Part shown: positions 11,297 through 21,949 of the stretch, piece by piece
How the letters are laid out: each line of letters begins with the position of its first letter
How positions within the stretch are numbered: position 1 is the stretch's first letter
DNA from: Saxidomus purpurata
Lineage: Eukaryota; Mollusca; Bivalvia; Venerida; Veneridae
Direction: 5' to 3'
Assembly (NCBI GenBank): GCA_022818135.1
Contig: JAFMSR010000017.1
Span: forward strand, 39,487,686-39,551,685
Length of the DNA stretch: 64,000 bases
Made by a program: the position numbers and the translations under genes
The notes under the pieces: generated by a model
Databases searched by the model: none
Seen by the model: the letters and a program-made list of their open reading frames with translations, nothing else
Told to the model about the DNA's origin: nothing

Positions 11297-11996
11297 ATGA
11301 AGAACACACGATTGGGCGCTGTTTATTTATTAGTTTGTCTATGCCTTGTAACAGCTTTGGCCGGTGAGTATTTAAATAGAATTATGTGAATTACGAATAC
11401 TTTTTTCATATCAAAGTTGCAGGAGTTCTTTGGTTCTCTACGCCAATCAATGATATTGTTGATATTAGCTTCATTTTGGATAACGACATAAAATTCAAAA
11501 GTTCTTTTTCGATCTGTTATCCGTTTTAACAGTATTTGGAAGGCAGTCTACCTTTGCATCGTACACATAATTGTAGAAATAAACTGCAAAATTTTTCAAG
11601 TGGAATCAGGACCGGGATTTGGCGAGAGGTTTCAATAACAAGTTCACACTGTCGTTGAGACGAGTCAAGACAAAAATAAGCATAGATGAGGTAAGCAAGT
11701 ACTAAGTACTATCAAGTACTAGGATAAATTATAATATTGTTCTTGTTGATACTAACTAAAACATATATATGACCATGGTCTATGTAACATAAATTAATAC
11801 TAATTCCCTTCCTTTTTTAGATGAATATAGAGCACACAGAGTAAAGCGTGTAACCTGTGGTGGTATTATGGAAGAGTGGTTTGGCAGTGGAGCCTGCAAT
11901 GCTCATTGTAGAGTGAGAGGACGATCAAGTGGAAGTTGTGGCGGAGGAACTTGCTATTGTAAGCTTTCTTTTTCGAGAGTACACTTACTACTGTAA
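11297..11996 (+). CDS. Invertebrate (CS-alpha/beta) defensin-like antimicrobial peptide, gene 1
   Basis: Coding exons: 11297-11363 (signal peptide MKNTRLGAVYLLVCLCLVTA) and 11821-11958 or read through to the stop at 11994-11996. After the signal comes a short propiece ending in VKR, a dibasic cleavage site. The mature part has six cysteines spaced C-x12-C-x3-C-x9-C-x4-C-x-C, with ACNAHCRVRGRSSGSC resembling arthropod-type defensins. Such peptides are secreted and kill mainly Gram-positive bacteria. The sixth Cys codon spans a potential donor (TATT followed by GTAAGC). If unspliced, it reads TGT and the frame stops at 11996. If spliced to the downstream exon, the mutated acceptor (CCAAG at 12669-12673) gives Ser and loses Cys6. 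Which form is real is uncertain. A poly(A) signal lies at 12755. Confidence 0.8.
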
Positions 11997-12500
11997 TCGT
12001 GTGTTTCAAAAAGTAGTCCCACATGAAGAACTTGATGTTGTAAGAGTTCGTTTCAAAATAGTTCCAACATTGTAAGCGTTAGCTTTAAAACGTTTTTGAC
12101 ACGACTCACTGTAAGCTTCGTTTCCCACACGAGGAACTTGCTATTGTAAGCGTTCTTTTCAAAAAGTTGTTAACACGACTCATTGTAAGTCTTCGTTTCC
12201 CACACGAGGAACTTGCTATTGTAAGCGTTCGTTTAAAAAAGTTGTTAACACGACTCATTGTAAGTCTTCGTTATCCACACGAGGAACTTGCTATTGTAAG
12301 CGTTCGTTTCAAAAAGTTTTTAACACAAGAGGCTCATTGTAAGCGTTCGTTTCCAAAGTACACAAGAGGAACTGCCATTGTAAGCGTTCGTTTCAAAAAG
12401 TTTTTAACACAAGAGGAACTTGCTATTGTAAGCGTTCGTTTCAAAAAGTTGTTAACACAAGAGGAACTGCCATTGTAAAAGTTCGTTTCAAAAAGTGGGT
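11944..12500 (+). repeat. About 75-bp tandem array seeded at the defensin exon 3 donor (gene 1)
   Basis: Units repeat GAGGAACTTGCTATTGTAAG, the exact end of the cysteine exon plus its donor, followed by CGTTCGTTTCAAAAAGTTG and a CGACTCATTGTAAG stretch. Exact unit starts at 12131, 12206 and 12281 give a 75-bp period. Further variants lie at about 12022, 12362, 12412 and 12460. At least four copies keep a perfect donor. Confidence 0.9.
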
Positions 12501-12530
12501 CATGGGTTCGAACCTCACTACCGACCTGAC
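12496..12530 (+). mobile_element. tRNA-like B-box fragment (probable SINE remnant) in defensin gene 1 intron
   Basis: GGGTTCGAACCTCAC matches the Pol III B-box consensus (GGTTCGANNCC) in a tRNA T-arm-like context. The paralogous position in gene 2 (21400-21430) carries GGGTTCGAGCCTCAC, so the fragment predates the duplication. No A-box partner was identified. Confidence 0.4.
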
Positions 12531-12673
12531 TAGTTTATGTGAGTTGGCAGTTTCTCATGAAGACGTGGCTTATTAACATTTGCCTTCTTGTAAATAACTG
12601 AAATGGTGTTGAAATGTTCGTAAAATATTTTTGACTCTGCTTTATTAAAGAAAACTTTGTTTTCTTTTCCAAG

Positions 12674-12780
12674 CAATAGAGGTGGCGCCGCGTGATAGCC
12701 GTGTGATTATTAATTAATTTGTAATTAGTGTGTTTATATAGATCTCTTCATCTCAATAAATAGTTCGCCTTTAGTTTGCT
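12674..12780 (+). other. Presumed last exon / 3' UTR of defensin gene 1
   Basis: Aligns with the last exon of gene 2 (21607 onward) through GTGTGATTATTAATTAA and an AATAAA at 12755-12760. The acceptor that reads CAG in gene 2 reads CAA here, and the next AG is one base further on, which shifts the frame. An ancestral frame would have given a short tail C-N-R-G-G-A-A-stop. Confidence 0.6.
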
Positions 12781-12984
12781 TTCTTGTGTTCTGAAAAAAA
12801 AGTTTCTGGCCGCCAATTAAAGAATCAAAGCTCTCAAAGTGCTGACAACATGTGGCTCATAGATGATTTCGGAGTATTTACGTCCGTTACAATCGCTTTT
12901 TGAGCTACAAAGCCGCTTCCCTAATCACCCGTTATATTTACATGTACGACAAAGCAGGAAGAACACCCAAGGTTGAACGGTTTA

Positions 12985-13425
12985 ATAGCATGTATGGAGC
13001 TCTAGTTACTAGTCTAAAATACACAGAAAATTTCAAAATTTATATATTTCATCACATCTGTGAAAGGAATCATTGTTTTCTGTCGGACTACTTTTTTAAC
13101 GCCGGAGCGGAGCATTTGCATTATGGTAGATAATGGATTGTTTTAATACTTTTACTAAATTTAACAAAACCCAGTTCGAAACGCCTTTTTCCTCTAATAT
13201 CACTTTAATCATATGTTTTATTGCATAATTATACATAAATACGAGTACAGACAGTACACAAAAGCACAGACATATGACACAACACAACAAAAGCACAAGT
13301 TCTAGCAACTGTTAATGGACGGCTCTTCCCAATAGAAAAGAACAGAAGAATACGATATTATTAAGGCGACATCAGAAATAAATATATGTATTTAATTGCA
13401 ATTACAATATATAAATTAGTACGAA
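12985..13425. other. Spacer, no gene supported
   Basis: AT-rich sequence after the duplicated block. Short open frames on both strands have no recognisable motif. Confidence 0.4.
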
Positions 13426-13429
13426 TGAT

Positions 13430-14640
13430 GAATTTTTATGCCCAAAAAGGTAGGCATATTAAAATCGCACCGTCCGTCCGTCCGCGCCCAAAAAGTGCAG
13501 GGTTTAGTGGTTATGGCAACACTATTTAACAGTAAATTATCGTTGATAACATTCATTCTGTATGTCTTATGTGGCTATTTTGGGACTTATGTGGCTAAAA
13601 TTACAATAGAGAGAACAAAAGAATAGCCACACAACTGCCAATTTTTAGTACGTCCGTCCGTCTGTCAGTCCGAGTATACGTGGCTAAAGGAACAATAGTT
13701 TACAATAAATCTTCTTTGATGTCAATCATTCAGTAAGCTCTTTCGTGGCTATTTTTTCTCTTACGTGTCTAAAAGAACAATAGAGAGAACAATAGAGTAG
13801 CCACATAAGTATCCATATGTTAGATTGTCCGTGTGCCAGTCGTTACATTTGTTCGTGTCCTGGCTGTAACTTTATCATGCATTGAAGGATTTAAAAATAA
13901 CTTGGCAGAAATGTTAAGCACATCAAGACGACGTGTCCCGTGTAAAACCCACGTCCATACCTCAAAGGTCAAGGTCACACTTGGAGTTTAAAGGTAATGG
14001 AATCCTGTATATATTCACACATTCGTGTCCGGACAGTAACTTTATCATGCATCGAAGGATTTTGAAATAACATGGCACAGATCTTCAGCACATCAAGTCG
14101 ACGTATCACTTGCAAAACCCACGCCCCTACCTTGAATGTCAAGGTCACACTTAGAGTTGTAAGGTTATGGAATCCTGTATTAATGCTTAGATTCGTGTCC
14201 GGACTGTAACTTTGTCTTGCATTGAAAGACTTTAAAAAAACTTGGCACATATGTTTAGCTCATCAAGACAAAGTGTCGCATGCAAAACCAACATATCCTA
14301 CATCAAATGTCAAGTTAACACTTAGATTTTAAAGGTAATGGAATCCTGTATATATCCTCACATTCGTTTCCGGACTGTAACTTTGTCATGCATTGATGGA
14401 TTTTAAAATAACTTGGCACAAATGTTCAGCACATCAAGACAACGTGTCGCGTATAACACCCATGACCTTACCTCAAAGGTCAAGGTCACTCTTAAGAGTT
14501 TAATCGTTATTGAATGGTAACTCTGTCAAGACTGGAAGGATTTTAAAGTTACATGGCACAATTGTTGAACACATGGAGATGACCTTTTACGTGCAAGTCC
14601 TGCGTCGGCGGTCATGGTCACACTTACAGGTCCGACAGTT
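13430..14640. mobile_element. Repeat element with GTGGCTA units and about 180-bp internal satellites
   Basis: Starts near CCCAAAAAGGTAGGCATATT with (CGTC)n stutters. Two diverged units containing GTGGCTATTTT and AACAATAGAGAGAACA follow (13570-13810). Then come four to five tandem units of about 180 bp, each with CGTGTCCGGACTGTAAC, CATCAAGACGACGTGTC and AAGGTCAAGGTCACACTT (13845-14640). No protein-coding potential. Non-autonomous repeat of unresolved class. Confidence 0.6.
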
Positions 14641-14644
14641 TAGA

Positions 14645-15335
14645 ATCTTACATGTATATATGCACATGTTCATGTCCGGATTGTAACTTTGTTATACATT
14701 GAAAGATTTCAAAATGTTCTGCACATGGAGATAAAGTATCATGCGCAAGTATCGGGTCCACACCTTGAAGATAAGGGTCACAGACTGAGACACCTCTTTG
14801 GAAGCATGGACAGCTCTTGTTCCTATTGAACTTTGGGGATGTATTTTGCAAAGACTGAGATCCTGGTTTGTATGTAATGTACGGACCCTGAATATCAGAA
14901 ATAGCGATAAAAAAGTTACCATTCCCAATCTGATCGACCACGTGATACTGTTACAGTAAAGATAGTGGTAACCACGACCTGTGCATACACACAAGTTGTA
15001 CAAAGTTTCGATAAGCTTTACAGTTCAATGATTTTCTTAATAATTTTCTCTGCCACGTAACAGATGTGCTTTCAAATCCGTTTTCACGTTCATATTATGA
15101 ATGTTAACTTCTGTTCCTTTTGCCGAAGTTAATGCTATAGAAGAAAGCCTCTGGCGGTTCAGAATGTCAGCGATTTGCTTAGTGCTTTATAGATTTCGTA
15201 TTACAAAACTTGCTGTCGATTCATCTATTTACTTTAAATTGTACACGTATATAAAAAGCATATGAAGTTTCTTTTATACCCCCATCTAAGACACCGAGCG
15301 ATTATTAACTTATAACCCTATTCAGTCATGTATGG
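14645..15335. other. Spacer, no gene supported
   Basis: Diverged tail of the preceding repeat up to about 14780 (TGTCCGGATTGTAAC still visible), then unassigned AT-rich sequence. Minus-strand frames at 14648-15003 overlap the repeat tail and show no family features. Confidence 0.4.
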
Positions 15336-15339
15336 AGTA

Positions 15340-17165
15340 GAGCGTACCCAATGAAATCTATGGAAGACAATCACTGCCAAAATTGCATCTTGCTTTCTGA
15401 TATTTGAACTTGTAGTTTTTTATTACATGTAAGAATATGCTGTCGTATGTCATCAAATGATTTCTTCATGCTGGATAATGCTTTCTTTCAGCCAATAAGT
15501 AGTTTAAGTAGATATACTACATTTCACAGCCTATGTTCTTCATTCTTAACTGTACATTAATTTTTATTTAGCATTTTTATTTAGCATATGGGGCAGAATG
15601 ATTACGTTTCATTGTATATTTTCTTGCTGCTAACCCTTATTTCACCACGTCTTGTCCGTTCCTTTTACATTAAGAACCTACAGTATACGCGTGTAAGCAA
15701 GCAGTAAACAAAACGAAGGAAGCATAATATAAAGTTTCATTATTACACAAGGAGGCGCTGTTTATATGAATATTTGGTAGTTTCCGTAAATCTAATCATA
15801 TCATGCATCAACAGTAACATTCCTATGGAAAGCCTGTATGTTTTGCACCTACATCTAAGCCTCTGGTGAGATTTATTTTTGTGCCTTGTGATTATGAACA
15901 TGTTGTATCAATTTCTTCATGTATAAGTCAATATAAAATAAGTGAGCCCCGGGGTCCATGTCAACCCAAGGGGCATGACCCACGAAATATCTAATCTCTA
16001 TGTCTTGTGGTTTTTGACAAGATTTTAAACAGTTTTTCCTATATAAGTCAATGTGAAACAAGTGACTCCCGGGACAGAACCAATATTTATCACAGGGACA
16101 CAATTTGAATGATCTTGGTAGAGGTCTCTAGACCATGCTATACAGCAAAGATCTTAATATAAGCCTTGCGTTTTTAGACAAGCAGAGGTCCGCTAAACAC
16201 GCACCAAGTAGCTATAAATGTTTATACTGTAGATCTTGATGTTTCAGACAGTAGGATTTTTTAACACATTTTTCGATGTAAGTCAATGCGTAAAAAATTG
16301 ACCCCCGGGCAGGGTCAATTTTGACCTCAAGGGTATCATTTAAAAAATCTTGGTAAAAGTCTACTAGAACATGCTACACTAGTACCTAGGTCTTGCAGTT
16401 TTGCAAAAGAAGAATTTTAACGTTTTTCCTTACGGTTGACATGACAACACGAATTTTGCATGGAATGGAATTCTTTGAACACGTTTTGAAGGGAACCATC
16501 CATAAAAATCATGTAAAGTTTGGTTGAAATTAGTCCAGTAGGTCGTCTGAATCAAGATCTGTTGACGACGACAGCCGACGATGGCCAACGACGGACACGT
16601 GTGGATTCTAAAAACTCACCATAACACTACGTGACAGGTGAGATCAAATTAGTAACTCTGTCATTTCAACAACATGTAGAGGCTAAAGTATTAGTACAAG
16701 GAAGGAAGTCTTTCCATAGCTGCGTAATATCGTTATTTTTACGGAAACTACCGAATATTAATCTAAGCTGCGCCACCTGGTGTAATAATGAAACTTTATA
16801 TTATGCTTGCTTCGTTGTGCATGCATGTACTGTAGGTTCTGAATGTAAAATGAATGGACAAGACATGGCGAATTAAGGGTTAGCAGATAGAAGTAAACAA
16901 TAAAACACAATCGTTAGATTCTATATGCTAAATAAAGTTTGAAGTAGAGCTAAGAATGAAGCACTTCAGTTTTGGAAGGAAGCATTTAACATAAGGAATA
17001 AACTTTTTGTTGGCTGAAAGAAACCATAATCCAACATGCAGAAATCATTTGATGACATAAAACAAAGCATAATCTTACATGTAATAAAAGACTACACAAT
17101 GTACAAGTTAAAATGAAATGTCAGAAAGCACGATGCAATTTTGGCAGTGATTGTCTTCCATAGAA
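15340..17165. mobile_element. About 1.8-kb inverted-repeat (fold-back) element between the two defensin copies
   Basis: The left arm at about 15340-15860 is the reverse complement of about 16630-17165. Matched landmarks include TATGGAAGACAATCACTGCC (about 15359 and 17143, inverted), GTCATCAAATGATTTCT, GGAAGCATAATATAAAG and TTCATTATTACAC (right arm as GTGTAATAATGAA). The arms differ by small indels. The centre (about 15870-16610) holds three units of about 150 bp. No transposase frame was found, so this is either a non-autonomous fold-back element or a palindromic duplication. Confidence 0.75.
15870..16610. repeat. About 150-bp internal tandem units of the fold-back element
   Basis: Three diverged units share TTTTTC.TATATAAGTCAATGTG, AAGTGACCCCCGGG and AAATATCT-type stretches. 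They occupy the spacer of the inverted repeat. Confidence 0.6.
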
Positions 17166-18637
17166 ATCATTGCGCAGTCCAATTACGATGTCAGTTCAAT
17201 ACATGCGTGTCTTTAACTACTGGCTGAGTGCCTGTAAAATGGGTGATATTACATTATCGCTTATCACTCTCTTTCGGCGATTGCGGCCGTAAAGTAATGG
17301 CGAGGGCTTTCTCACTATTGCCTCCCTTTGCGGGTGTTCTTAATGCTGTCAAATATTTCAGTTACTTGTTTCCCAAAACAAGAAGAAGGAAATCTCGCTA
17401 GTCAGATATAAAACATAGCATCTAAAAACCATATCACATGGGGACACTACCATTAACTGCATGATTGTCACACATTGTTAGAACAAGTTTTTGAAAGAAA
17501 ACCTAAGCTTAAGACACTGTAACGTAACCGCCTGTCAGCAGTCTTGGCAAGTTCACCCAGGGAGATATCCCGGGGTCGGCCGGGACTATAAGAAATCAAA
17601 GAGAAACACTAACGAAAATCGTTCAGGAATGAGCTGTACTACATTTTAAATAATTTACTTAGTATTCGACGTGGAGACCAACGGGACAATTTCTTGGAAG
17701 GGCGATTAAAAAAATATCAGATCCATAAAACGTATCAAACCGGACAATTATACTTTTTGCATTTTGTAACGATCTTTTTTAATGAAACCAAGAAATGGCA
17801 AATCGCAAGGTGTTCTTGAACTTGCAAATATGACAAACTATCCGTCAAATCCCTGGTTGCATTGTTTCGTAAATTATAAGACTACTTATGACTGCACTTG
17901 CTGTGCAAAGAGAATTATGTAAAGTGTTTCTTATGTGGAAGTGTATGTTGCCATTCTCTCAAACATGAAGAGCAGAGGAAAGCTCTATGGCGTGCAGTCA
18001 TCGGTAACATTTCCGTGAGTAGTAAGTATAAGATGGTTTACCATTAAAGCATAGGATTTTACAACATGTCAGAGTTATACTTCCTAAACGGTTATAGAGC
18101 ACAAAACTAGATATGTGTCCAAAGGTTACGGATGCTCCCTCTTTGTGCTACTCAGTTACATTGCGAGTGTGAAATGTAGAAAGGTCGTATTTTAATGATT
18201 TCCATGCAGATGCACATGTGTTCGGAAACCACTATTTCTCTGAGTTTTAAGTCATAATGGGGCAATAATTGAAGAGAAGTCATCAGTAGCCCACGTAGGA
18301 TTGTTACTGTACTTTCACTATTCTAACACGAGTGGCTGCGTTTCCTATAAAATAAACATATAGGTAAAATTTGTATTTTGTTATTCCAGTTGTGTCACAC
18401 CATGTTGAGTTGAGGCGCACTGCAATAAATGAATTTTGTCATGCGTTTGTTCTTGCCTGTTGAAATATGTAAATACTGTAATTAAGTTTGAATTAAATAG
18501 GTTGTTTAGTCAATAGCGTGTTGTTTTTGCGTTGTTATTTTCTGTAGGTATATTTATTGTAACCAGACATTTCAATCAAATTTTTAAACAGTAAATAGGA
18601 TGCGGTCAGCATGGTCAGTGCGGGAGTGCCTTCTTTC

Positions 18638-18686
18638 ACTATAAATTAAATGAAACCAGCTTGCAGCTCACTTAAACTCTCGAAAG
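18638..18686 (+). promoter_or_regulatory. Core promoter and untranslated exon 1 of defensin gene 2
   Basis: TATA motif ACTATAAATTAA from 18638, an untranslated exon ending CGAAAG at 18686, then a GTAAGT donor. Same design as at 10948 and at the window start. Confidence 0.65.
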
Positions 18687-18918
18687 GTAAGTTTGCACAT
18701 ATCTTCTTGTTTTTAAAATATATTTACTAAACGTTTCGTGAGTACAAAACGTATTTCGTAAATTTATTTAGCTTAAACATCCTTTATTTAGCTAAACCAT
18801 CCTTTATTTAGCTAAACCGTCCTTTATTTAGTTTAAACATTCACAATACGTTGTCTGTTTCACAAAATGGAATGCATGTGCAATAATTTAAAACGTACTC
18901 TATTTCAGCCTTTTGAAA

Positions 18919-21641
18919 ATGAAGAACACACGATTGTGCGCTGTTTATTTATTAGTTTGTCTATGTCTTGCAACAGTATTGGCGGGTAAGTATTTAATCA
19001 GAATTATGTGAATTACGAATAACTTCTTCGTATTAAAGTTACATGAGTTCTTTGGTTATTGCCACAGTTTTGTATCTCTACGCAAGTCAATGATATTGTT
19101 GATATTAGCCTCATTTTGAATAACAACATAGAATTTTTAGACTTTTATAGATAGTTTATTCAACCAAAAGGCGATATGCCTGCGAGTTGACAGTAAATGT
19201 ACAGCACATATAATTGCATGAATAGTCAATGGTGGATACAAAGCAGAAGAAATGGTCAATGATGCGTACAGAACATTTAGACAGTGTTATTGTTACATTA
19301 AAACTATGTAGGTATTCAAACAAAATATCCTTTAACGGGTTATTTCCCTTGTAGTATAACAGTAATTGGCAGATTTTAATGAGCGGAGGAAAGTGTTATA
19401 TATTTAGTCGAACATAGTGTTTTGTCGTTCGAAAGCTTTAAATGTATAGATCGCTAGTTCTTAAATCAAATTGTTATTTTCGCAGGTTAACAATTCAATA
19501 AATTTCGGAACTTAAATTTAAGTTGTTAGATAAATAATTTTTCATTTCCTACTTGTTGTTGAACCCCGAATTTTCTAGTATAGTTTTAACAGAAATAGCC
19601 CTATGCTATTTGGTTTTCGTTCTAAATCATCTTACATCATATTGTAGGCTTGTTTAATGTACTTCACATTTTCACATTTTAAAAGTTCCAGCCAGTATTT
19701 AATGGCTCGGATTATTCGATCGTACTTCAGCGGCAATCTACCGAGTTCACCATATATCAAATTGTTTTGTATTTGTAATTTTACGCTTAAAGGTTTTTAC
19801 AAAAATGCAGGTGTGTGTTTTCTATTTTCTTTGTCTCATTTACCCCCCCCCCCGACCTCACATCCATAATTAAGTATACGGCTTATCAGTTTATCAAAAA
19901 GTTCTAAACATGTTTTATGTCTATATCAGTAAATTTCAACAAATATCTTTTCATCTTGTAAATTGCTTTTAAAACCTGGACCGACAGGGATTCGTATGTT
20001 TCTGAAAAAGATACCCCTGATGTAAAAACTATTCCTAGATAGGTAAACTTTTCAACAATTTCTGTTTTGGTGTTATCATACATGATTTTTATGTTTCTAT
20101 TTATTCTCCCCCTTTTAAAAAAAAATTAATACCTTTGTTTTTGGACATTTACAGTCAATTTCCCTTTATCGCAGTAATTCGTAGGTAGAAATAGTCCTTT
20201 CTGCAAATCCTCTAAATTTTCTGAAACTATTACTATATCATCTGCATATAATAGAAATTAAAAGTTTAATCATTCCTATATTAATCCCTTTGTGGCCATT
20301 TAAAATGAAGGTTTCCTCTAAATCATTAAGGTAAATTGAGAAAAGAAAAGGTGAAAGCCAGTCTTCCTGTCAAACGCCGAGTGAGCATATAAAACTTTCA
20401 CTTAACATATCTCGAGTCTTAACTCTTGACTTAACATTTTTGTACATCGATTGTAGAACGTTGAAAATTTTTCCTCGTTAAACCAAAGCCCACCAACACT
20501 TTCAATTGATTTTCGCAAATTGCTACCTAGAATTTTACTTTCCTTGTTGATGTTAGCATTTACTTTTACATTTTATGCTTGAATATATCATTTTTGTAAA
20601 AAAAAAATTTTCACCTGAACTGAGAGCGAGCAGCTTTAACATCGTTTTGGGGAAGGACTAGTACATGTTCTAGACTCCCAAACTCAGAACAACATGGCCC
20701 TAGTGTATATAGGATTGCGGAAATAAACTGCAAACGTTGCGGAAACGAGTCCAGACAAAAATGCACAGGTGAGGTAAAAAAAAGTAATAAGTACTATTGA
20801 CTACTAGAATCAATGTCAATAGTATACTTGTTAATATTTACTAATACATGATGATGACGGACTATGTAACATAAATTAATACTAATTCCCTTCTAATTTT
20901 AGATGAATATAGAGCACACAGAGTAAAGCGTATAACATGTGGTGGTATTATGGAAGATTGGTTTGGCAGTAGTGCCTGCAATAGCCACTGTCAACTGATT
21001 GGACGATCAAGTGGAAGTTGTAGCGGAGGAACTTGCTATTGTAAGCTTTTTTTTCGAGAGTACACTTGCTACTGTAATCGTGCGTTTCAAAAAAGTAGTC
21101 CCACATGAGGAACTTGATGTTGTAAGAGTTCGTTTCAAAAAGTAGTTCCAACATTGAAAGCGTTCGTTTTAAAACGTTTTTAACACGACTCATTGTAAGT
21201 CTTCGTTTCCCACACGAGGAACTTGCTATTGTAAGCGTTCGTTTCAAAAACTAGTTCCAACATTGTAAGCGTTCGTTTCAAAAGTTGTTAACACGACTCA
21301 TTGTACGTTTCCCACACGAGGAACTTGCTATTGTAAGCGTTTGTTTAAAAAAGTTGTTCACACAAGAGGAACTGCCATTGTAAGAGTTGTCAAAAAGTGG
21401 GTCAAGGGTTCGAGCCTCACTTCTGACCTGACTGTTTTATGTGAGAAAGTTTGCAGTTTCTTACGAAGGATGAGGATTTAGTACTGGTCTATTCAAAAAG
21501 CGATGGCTTACTGAAATTGCCCTCCTGTAGATAACTGAAATGCTGAAATGTTCGTAAAATATTTTTGACACTGCTTTATTACAGTTCACTTTGTTTTCTT
21601 TTTCAGGCAGCCGAGTTTCCGCAGAATTGACAGCCATGTGA
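18919..21641 (+). CDS. Invertebrate (CS-alpha/beta) defensin-like antimicrobial peptide, gene 2
   Basis: Coding exons 18919-18985 (signal MKNTRLCAVYLLVCLCLATV), 20903-21040 (propiece ending VKR; CGGIMEDWFGSSAC, NSHCQLIGRSSGSC) and 21607-21641. Joining 21040 (donor GTAAGC) to 21607 (acceptor TTTTTCAG) rebuilds the sixth cysteine as T+GC and adds the tail SRVSAELTAM before a stop. Cysteine spacing is identical to gene 1. Between the paralogs the mature peptide differs mainly at loop residues, while the signal and cysteines are conserved, as expected for a functional pair under selection. The coding intron holds a LINE fragment on the opposite strand. Poly(A) signal AATAAA at 21694. A secreted host-defence role is inferred from the family. 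Confidence 0.85.
19145..20700 (-). mobile_element. 5'-truncated LINE with degenerate reverse transcriptase, inside defensin gene 2 intron
   Basis: On the minus strand, at about 20420-20150, the frame reads DWLSPFLFS, YLNDLEETF, then after a frameshift LLYADDIVIVSENLEDLQKG, which is the YADD core of a non-LTR reverse transcriptase. Further fragments (TYLGI-like; ILNYGCEVWG) follow toward 19640. An AATAAA on the minus strand near 19158 marks the likely 3' end. Stops and frameshifts make it inactive. Gene 1 lacks this insertion, so it arrived after the defensin duplication (or was lost from copy 1). The clade is not assigned. Confidence 0.8.
21030..21400 (+). repeat. About 75-bp donor-derived tandem array (defensin gene 2)
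   Basis: Same units as in gene 1, fewer copies: GAGGAACTTGCTATTGTAAG recurs at about 21217 and 21317 after the true donor at 21041, with diverged units between. At least two decoy donors are perfect. Confidence 0.88.
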
Positions 21642-21949
21642 TTATTAATTAAATTGTATTAATGAGTGTGTTTTATATAGTTCTCTCCATCTTAATAAAT
21701 ATTTCGTCTGCTATAGTTTGCTTCCTTGTGTTCTGAAAATTTGATAGTGTCTGGTCGCCGGTCAAAGAATCAAAGCACTCAAGTGCTGACAGAATATTTC
21801 GAAGTATATGCGTCCGTTCAAAATCGCTTTTTGGGCAACATAGCCGCTTCCCTGTTCACCTGTTATATTTACTACAATGCTGAAAGAACACCCAAGATTC
21901 AAAGGTGTCATAGTCTCGTCTCGTTTGAACATCAAAACATGATACATTA

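Larger units (their letters stand above)
9690..12980 (+). repeat. Segmental duplication, copy 1 (contains defensin gene 1)
   Basis: Matches 17735-21910 in the same orientation: upstream flank (9720-10440 against 17760-18480), promoter, all exons, intron arrays and 3' flank up to AAGAACACCCAAG. Differences are indels and the LINE present only in copy 2. The preserved flanks show duplication as a block rather than retroposition. Confidence 0.85.
17735..21910 (+). repeat. Segmental duplication, copy 2 (contains defensin gene 2)
   Basis: Same order as 9690-12980: upstream flank, TATA, untranslated exon, 20-bp array, signal exon, cysteine exon, donor-derived array, terminal exon and 3' flank. It is about 0.9 kb longer, because a LINE-bearing insertion of about 1.55 kb lies in its coding intron. 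Confidence 0.85.
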
